Shown here: piece after piece, positions 61,300 through 64,000 of the stretch
How positions within the stretch are numbered: position 1 is the stretch's first letter
Layout of the letters: each line of letters starts with the position of its first letter
DNA from: Arcanobacterium wilhelmae
Lineage (GTDB): Bacteria > Actinomycetota > Actinomycetes > Actinomycetales > Actinomycetaceae
DNA length: 64,000 nt
Reading direction: 5' to 3'
Assembly: GCF_029632765.1 (NCBI RefSeq)
Contig: NZ_CP121247.1
Coordinates: forward strand, 1,240,001-1,304,000
Translations under genes and position numbers: made by a program
The notes under the pieces: generated by a model
Told to the model about the DNA's origin: nothing
Seen by the model: the letters and a program-made list of their open reading frames with translations, nothing else
Database searches by the model: none

Positions 61300-61523
61300 T
61301 TGGAACGAAGGCCAAGCTGCATGCGGCCGCCCGAAATATCCTCAGGGGCTTCGGCCGGAGTATTCTCGGTGCGCACACCATGGTGACGGCCCTTACCGCC
61401 GCAACCACAGCCACCGTGGCCATGCCCGTGGCCCGCGCCGTGTGCGTGCCCGTGGCCGTGGCCCTTACCTCCGCAGCCGCAACCCGAGGTCGCCGGCTGG
61501 GTCTCAATCATATTTTCACTCAT
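61296..61523 (-). CDS. Small Cys/His/Gly-rich putative metal-binding protein coupled to ribF
   Basis: This 75-residue protein has a nearly mirror-symmetrical core: GCGCGGKG, then a (HG)n stretch (HGHGHAHGAGHGHGHG), then GCGCGGKG again, giving four Cys as two CGC pairs and nine His. No signal peptide, membrane helix or known domain is seen. ATG 61523 is preferred because TAAACT ends 7 nt before it; ATG 61529 is the alternative. Its stop overlaps the ribF GTG. It could be a nickel or zinc store or a metal-sensing leader peptide for ribF. I do not recognise a named family. Confidence 0.75.
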   Translation of the reverse strand: MSENMIETQPATSGCGCGGKGHGHGHAHGAGHGHGHGGCGCGGKGRHHGVRTENTPAEAPEDISGGRMQLGLRSK

Positions 61524-61530
61524 GCGCATC

Positions 61531-61536
61531 AGTTTA
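61531..61536 (-). promoter_or_regulatory. Putative -10 of the small metal-binding gene and ribF
   Basis: TAAACT on the minus strand ends 7 nt before ATG 61523, suggesting a leaderless transcript that also carries ribF. Confidence 0.4.
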
Positions 61537-61580
61537 ATGTTTTACAAATCACCATGCCAGACGACATATCTCACGGAAAC

Positions 61581-61620
61581 GAGTTGAGGGTGGCACGGAC
61601 ACACCGGCCACCCTCAACTC
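61581..61620 (-). terminator. Terminator after the HAD phosphatase genes
   Basis: A 14-bp stem (GAGTTGAGGGTGGC and its complement) with a 12-nt loop lies just after the stop of the second HAD reading frame. Confidence 0.7.
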
Positions 61621-61634
61621 GCCAATCGCCGTGC

Positions 61635-62303
61635 TTACGGCAGGTAGTACGTGGGGTTTGGAAGCTTGTAAGCAGTATCCGAGTGCCCACCGATCAGATC
61701 CGAATACTGATCGCCGAAGTTCCCAACGATCGTGTAGCCAAGATCCTTCTCAATATGGGCGCGCGTGCCAGCCTTGAACTCCACCGTGGTGCACTTCGCA
61801 CCGGCACACTTAATGTACGACGGCATTTTCGCCGGATCCGACGACGGCTTCGTGAAGTACAAGCCATCGGTGAACTCGGTGTAGCCAACGGCACGGAGGT
61901 TACGCAGCGTCCACGCCTTCTGCGACGTCGAACGCCCGGTCAGTCCGATAATCTCACACCCCGCATCCTTGGCAACCTTGACGAGTTTCACCATGCCAGG
62001 GGTTGCCGGCATATCGTTCTTCTCCAGGTATGCCTGCTGGAACTGCGGCGTGAAGCTGAACTCCATCGCCTCCTCCATGTCGTATGTCCATACCGTCGTG
62101 TCGTCCGCATCGAGCGTGATGGCAGGCTTCTTCCCTTCCGCGACAGCTGCACGGCACGCTTGCGCGACCTTCGCGCTCGCGTCCTGCGTCACCTTCGCCA
62201 TCTCCGTCAAATATGGAGACTTTTCCTTGTCCGCAACGTACGCACCGGCGTCGTTCTTGTGAGCATTGTAGTAAGCGCGAATCGTGGCCTTCACAACGTC
62301 CAT
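61635..62303 (-). CDS. HAD acid phosphatase, second domain (separated by a frameshift)
   Basis: This 222-residue frame is a class IIIB-like HAD phosphatase domain: nucleophile motif LDADDTT (Asp65, Asp67), IIGLTGRSTSQ as motif II, and GNFGDQYSD as the acidic motif. It has no signal peptide of its own and begins exactly where the preceding frame ends. NMDVVKATIRAY at the junction aligns with NWDIAKKTIRAY of the first domain if one A is restored at 62304-62308. It is therefore most likely the second half of one secreted two-domain protein. Independent translation from ATG 62303 is possible but would leave it cytosolic. Confidence 0.75.
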   Translation of the reverse strand: MDVVKATIRAYYNAHKNDAGAYVADKEKSPYLTEMAKVTQDASAKVAQACRAAVAEGKKPAITLDADDTTVWTYDMEEAMEFSFTPQFQQAYLEKNDMPATPGMVKLVKVAKDAGCEIIGLTGRSTSQKAWTLRNLRAVGYTEFTDGLYFTKPSSDPAKMPSYIKCAGAKCTTVEFKAGTRAHIEKDLGYTIVGNFGDQYSDLIGGHSDTAYKLPNPTYYLP

Positions 62304-63577
62304 GTTCGGAAATCTGTATCTTTCACGCCAGCCTTCGCACCGCTCGAGCCATCAGGAAGGAGCGTGTAAGTTCCTTCGCTCGGCGCCATTCCGGCGGCAG
62401 CATCCTTTGCTTCCCATTCCTTGTTCAGGTTCGGGCTCGGCAGATAGTATGTGGCGTTCGGAAGCTTCACCCAGTGGAGTGCCGCGCCTCCCTGGAGATC
62501 CGACCACTGATCGCCGAAGTTACCTGCGATCACATAGCCGAGGTCGTCTTGGATGTGGCGGCGCGTTCCTGCCTTGAAGGCTGCCGTGGAGCACTTGCCC
62601 TTGGCCACGTCGCAGAAGCCCTGCTTCACGAGGTACTCGGGCATCTTGGCCCCGTTATCGAACTTGGTGAAGTACTTATCCGAGGTGAAGATCGGCGAGC
62701 CATCTGCATCCACGTAACCAACATTCAACAGATTCGCCAGGGTGGCGTCCTTCTGGGAATCCTTGCGTCCGGTGAGGCCGATGATCTCGCAGCCCGCAGC
62801 CTTCACTTCCTTGACAAGCTTCACCATTCCCGGGGTGGCTGGGAGATCGTGCTTCGCGAACCAGGCGTTCTGCTTATCGACGCTGAAGTTGAAGTTCATG
62901 AACGAATCTTCCATGTCATATGTCCACAGCGTGGTGTCATCAGCGTCGAACACAGCTGCTGGCTTCTTCCCTGCCGCGACCTGCGCGCGGCACTCCGCCG
63001 CGATCTGTGCCGAGGCGCGCTCCGTGATCGCAGTGACGTCGCGAATGTAGGGCGAATCGTTCTTGTCTGCGATCCCCTTGGGTGCATTCATGTAGGCGCG
63101 GATCGTCTTCTTCGCAATATCCCAGTTCACCAGCTTTTCGCCAGACGCGGTGAGCCCTGTCGAGCCGTCCATTTTCAGCGTGAAGGTTGTGGCCGGAGCC
63201 ATCCAGCTCTCGTCCGCGTCCGATCGGGGCGACGACGGCGCTGGCGCGGGTTTGGTTGGATCCGCTGGTTGTGTCGTTGCCGACGGCTTAGGAGGCGTGC
63301 TCTGATCGGCTTTCTTCCCCTGATGGGTATCCTTCGACGCGTCGTAGTGGTAGCCCGCCGGGCACGCCTTCTCCCCCGCCGACGCCGATGCGCCAGGGAC
63401 GTTGGCCACCAGCCCGACCCCTACAAAAGCCAGCACCATGACGGCGGCGATCGCGCCCCGGCGTCGGCGGACCACGGCCACAATGCCAACCGCAACCAGT
63501 AACAATGCAATCAACGCGGCGACAGCCGCGGCGGAGCCGGTTCTCGCAAGATCCGGCACACAATACTCTGGAATCAC
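62291..63577 (-). CDS. Secreted HAD acid phosphatase, first domain
   Basis: This 428-residue frame has two N-terminal hydrophobic segments (about 17-36 and 42-62) ending in an ASA signal-peptidase-like site, then a Pro/Thr/Ser-rich linker (about 85-120). A HAD class IIIB-like domain follows: FDADDTT (Asp211, Asp213), IIGLTGRKDSQ, GNFGDQWSD. After this domain the start of a second copy (MAPSEGTYTLLPDGSSG) appears and the frame breaks at FRTWTL. The GTG at 63577 follows GAGGAG. It likely dephosphorylates nucleotides or other phosphomonoesters outside the cell. Confidence 0.8.
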   Translation of the reverse strand: MIPEYCVPDLARTGSAAAVAALIALLLVAVGIVAVVRRRRGAIAAVMVLAFVGVGLVANVPGASASAGEKACPAGYHYDASKDTHQGKKADQSTPPKPSATTQPADPTKPAPAPSSPRSDADESWMAPATTFTLKMDGSTGLTASGEKLVNWDIAKKTIRAYMNAPKGIADKNDSPYIRDVTAITERASAQIAAECRAQVAAGKKPAAVFDADDTTLWTYDMEDSFMNFNFSVDKQNAWFAKHDLPATPGMVKLVKEVKAAGCEIIGLTGRKDSQKDATLANLLNVGYVDADGSPIFTSDKYFTKFDNGAKMPEYLVKQGFCDVAKGKCSTAAFKAGTRRHIQDDLGYVIAGNFGDQWSDLQGGAALHWVKLPNATYYLPSPNLNKEWEAKDAAAGMAPSEGTYTLLPDGSSGAKAGVKDTDFRTWTL

Positions 63578-63755
63578 TTCATCTCCTCATCGAAATCACA
63601 GTGATGCCCGGGAGATCCCCGGAGAATTTGATGCTACGCCCCTCTCGCCGCTGTGTTCGCGCGAAACTGCCATTCCGCAAAGTATCCGCAACAGCTGAAA
63701 GCACTTGCGCAAATAGCGCACAATCGTGCACATATCGAGATTCTTGCGCTAGCAA

Positions 63756-63795
63756 ACGTGCGGGAGGGGCGGTCCACACCGCCCCTCCCGCACGT
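63756..63795 (-). terminator. truB terminator
   Basis: A perfect 18-bp stem (ACGTGCGGGAGGGGCGGT and its complement) with a 4-nt loop lies 35 nt after the truB stop and is followed by TTTGC on the minus strand. The rest of the 252-nt gap up to the HAD gene shows no clear promoter. Confidence 0.8.
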
Positions 63796-63829
63796 CTTCA
63801 GTACTGCACAATCTGCTTCCAGGAAATCC

Positions 63830-64000
63830 TTACGCCGAAGGCACCATGATCTGAAGATCGGGTTTGAGTTTGCCCGCACGAGGCGAAACCAGCGCGATTG
63901 CTTTCCCATCGCAGAATGCTGCGGCTGGCCACGAATCGGACGGGCGTTTGTCAATAAACTGCCCGCGTCCGAGGAGCTGAGCTTCTGCGTCGCTCACCTC
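63830..64000 (-). CDS. truB: tRNA pseudouridine55 synthase TruB (C-terminal end, cut by window edge)
   Basis: The last 56 codons before TAA read EVSDAEAQLLGRGQFI near the window edge, then WPAAAFCDGKAIALVSPRAG and a KPDLQIMVPSA end. This fits the C-terminal PUA-like domain of actinobacterial TruB, and the position near ribF and rpsO supports it. The catalytic domain lies outside the window, so the call rests on the tail and context. Confidence 0.75.
   Translation of the reverse strand, partial: EVSDAEAQLLGRGQFIDKRPSDSWPAAAFCDGKAIALVSPRAGKLKPDLQIMVPSA

Noticed and set aside
1..64000. tRNA, rRNA, insertion sequences, prophage or CRISPR loci
   Set aside because: No cloverleaf-like, transposase, integrase or repeat-spacer signatures were seen on either strand.

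Overview
The window is a 64 kb piece of an actinobacterial chromosome, roughly 60 % G+C, with no rRNA, tRNA, insertion sequence, prophage or CRISPR array that I can see. The gene order is that of Actinobacteria: a division and cell wall (dcw) cluster with SepF and DivIVA, then nrdR-lexA-hflX-miaA-miaB-recX-recA-DUF3046-clgR-cinA-pgsA-ftsK-rnj-M16-pnp-rpsO-ribF-truB. A MurE with a non-DAP substrate motif, and the absence of dapF, dapA and dapB from their usual places in this order, point to the Actinomycetaceae (Trueperella/Arcanobacterium-like). That genus-level guess is inference.

Layout. 1-6.1 kb: the N-terminal part of dnaE, two tandem paralogous GNAT acetyltransferases, rluD, lspA, divIVA, yggT and sepF, all on the minus strand. 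6-22.3 kb: pgeF, then ftsZ-ftsQ-murC-murG-ftsW-murD-mraY-murF-murE-ftsI-ftsL-rsmH-mraZ, read from right to left, mostly with 1-4 nt overlaps, and headed by a MraZ-box promoter region. 22.4-27.5 kb: a DUF3040 membrane protein, dinB, a spermidine-synthase-like protein, an MFS transporter and a PAC2 protein. 27.6-29.8 kb: a HelD-type RNA polymerase recycling ATPase on the plus strand, downstream of a perfect 10-bp dyad. 29.9-32 kb: nrdR, a LysM membrane protein and lexA, with three LexA boxes in the lexA/LysM divergent region. 32-42.6 kb: a DinG-type helicase, hflX, an RsmC-like methyltransferase, miaA, miaB, recX, recA (with its own SOS box), DUF3046, clgR, cinA and pgsA. 42.7-44 kb: a frameshifted capA-like lipoprotein gene. 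44-52.5 kb: ftsK, then a two-component system followed by an AfuABC/FbpABC-type ABC importer. 52.6-59.2 kb: RNase J, a GNAT protein, an M16 protease, pnp and rpsO. 59.4-64 kb: a SmtB-type zinc-sensor gene with a 26-histidine small protein, ribF translationally coupled to a second small Cys/His/Gly-rich protein, a secreted two-domain HAD phosphatase split by a frameshift, and the 3' end of truB.

How it works together. The left third makes lipid II (MurC-F, MraY, MurG) and builds the divisome (FtsZ, SepF, FtsQ, FtsL, FtsW, FtsI, DivIVA). The middle third is genome maintenance: LexA and RecA, with a divergent LysM protein whose position and LexA boxes suggest a damage-induced division checkpoint. 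The right third holds RNA processing (RNase J, PNPase, S15, TruB) interrupted by accessory metal-binding, nutrient-uptake and phosphatase genes.

Window-wide signals: the 8-bp palindrome CGACGTCG occurs about 45 times by my own reading, where about two would be expected. About ten genes have a TANNNT-like hexamer 6-8 nt before the start codon and no Shine-Dalgarno sequence, as expected for leaderless mRNAs. hflX appears to start at ATT.
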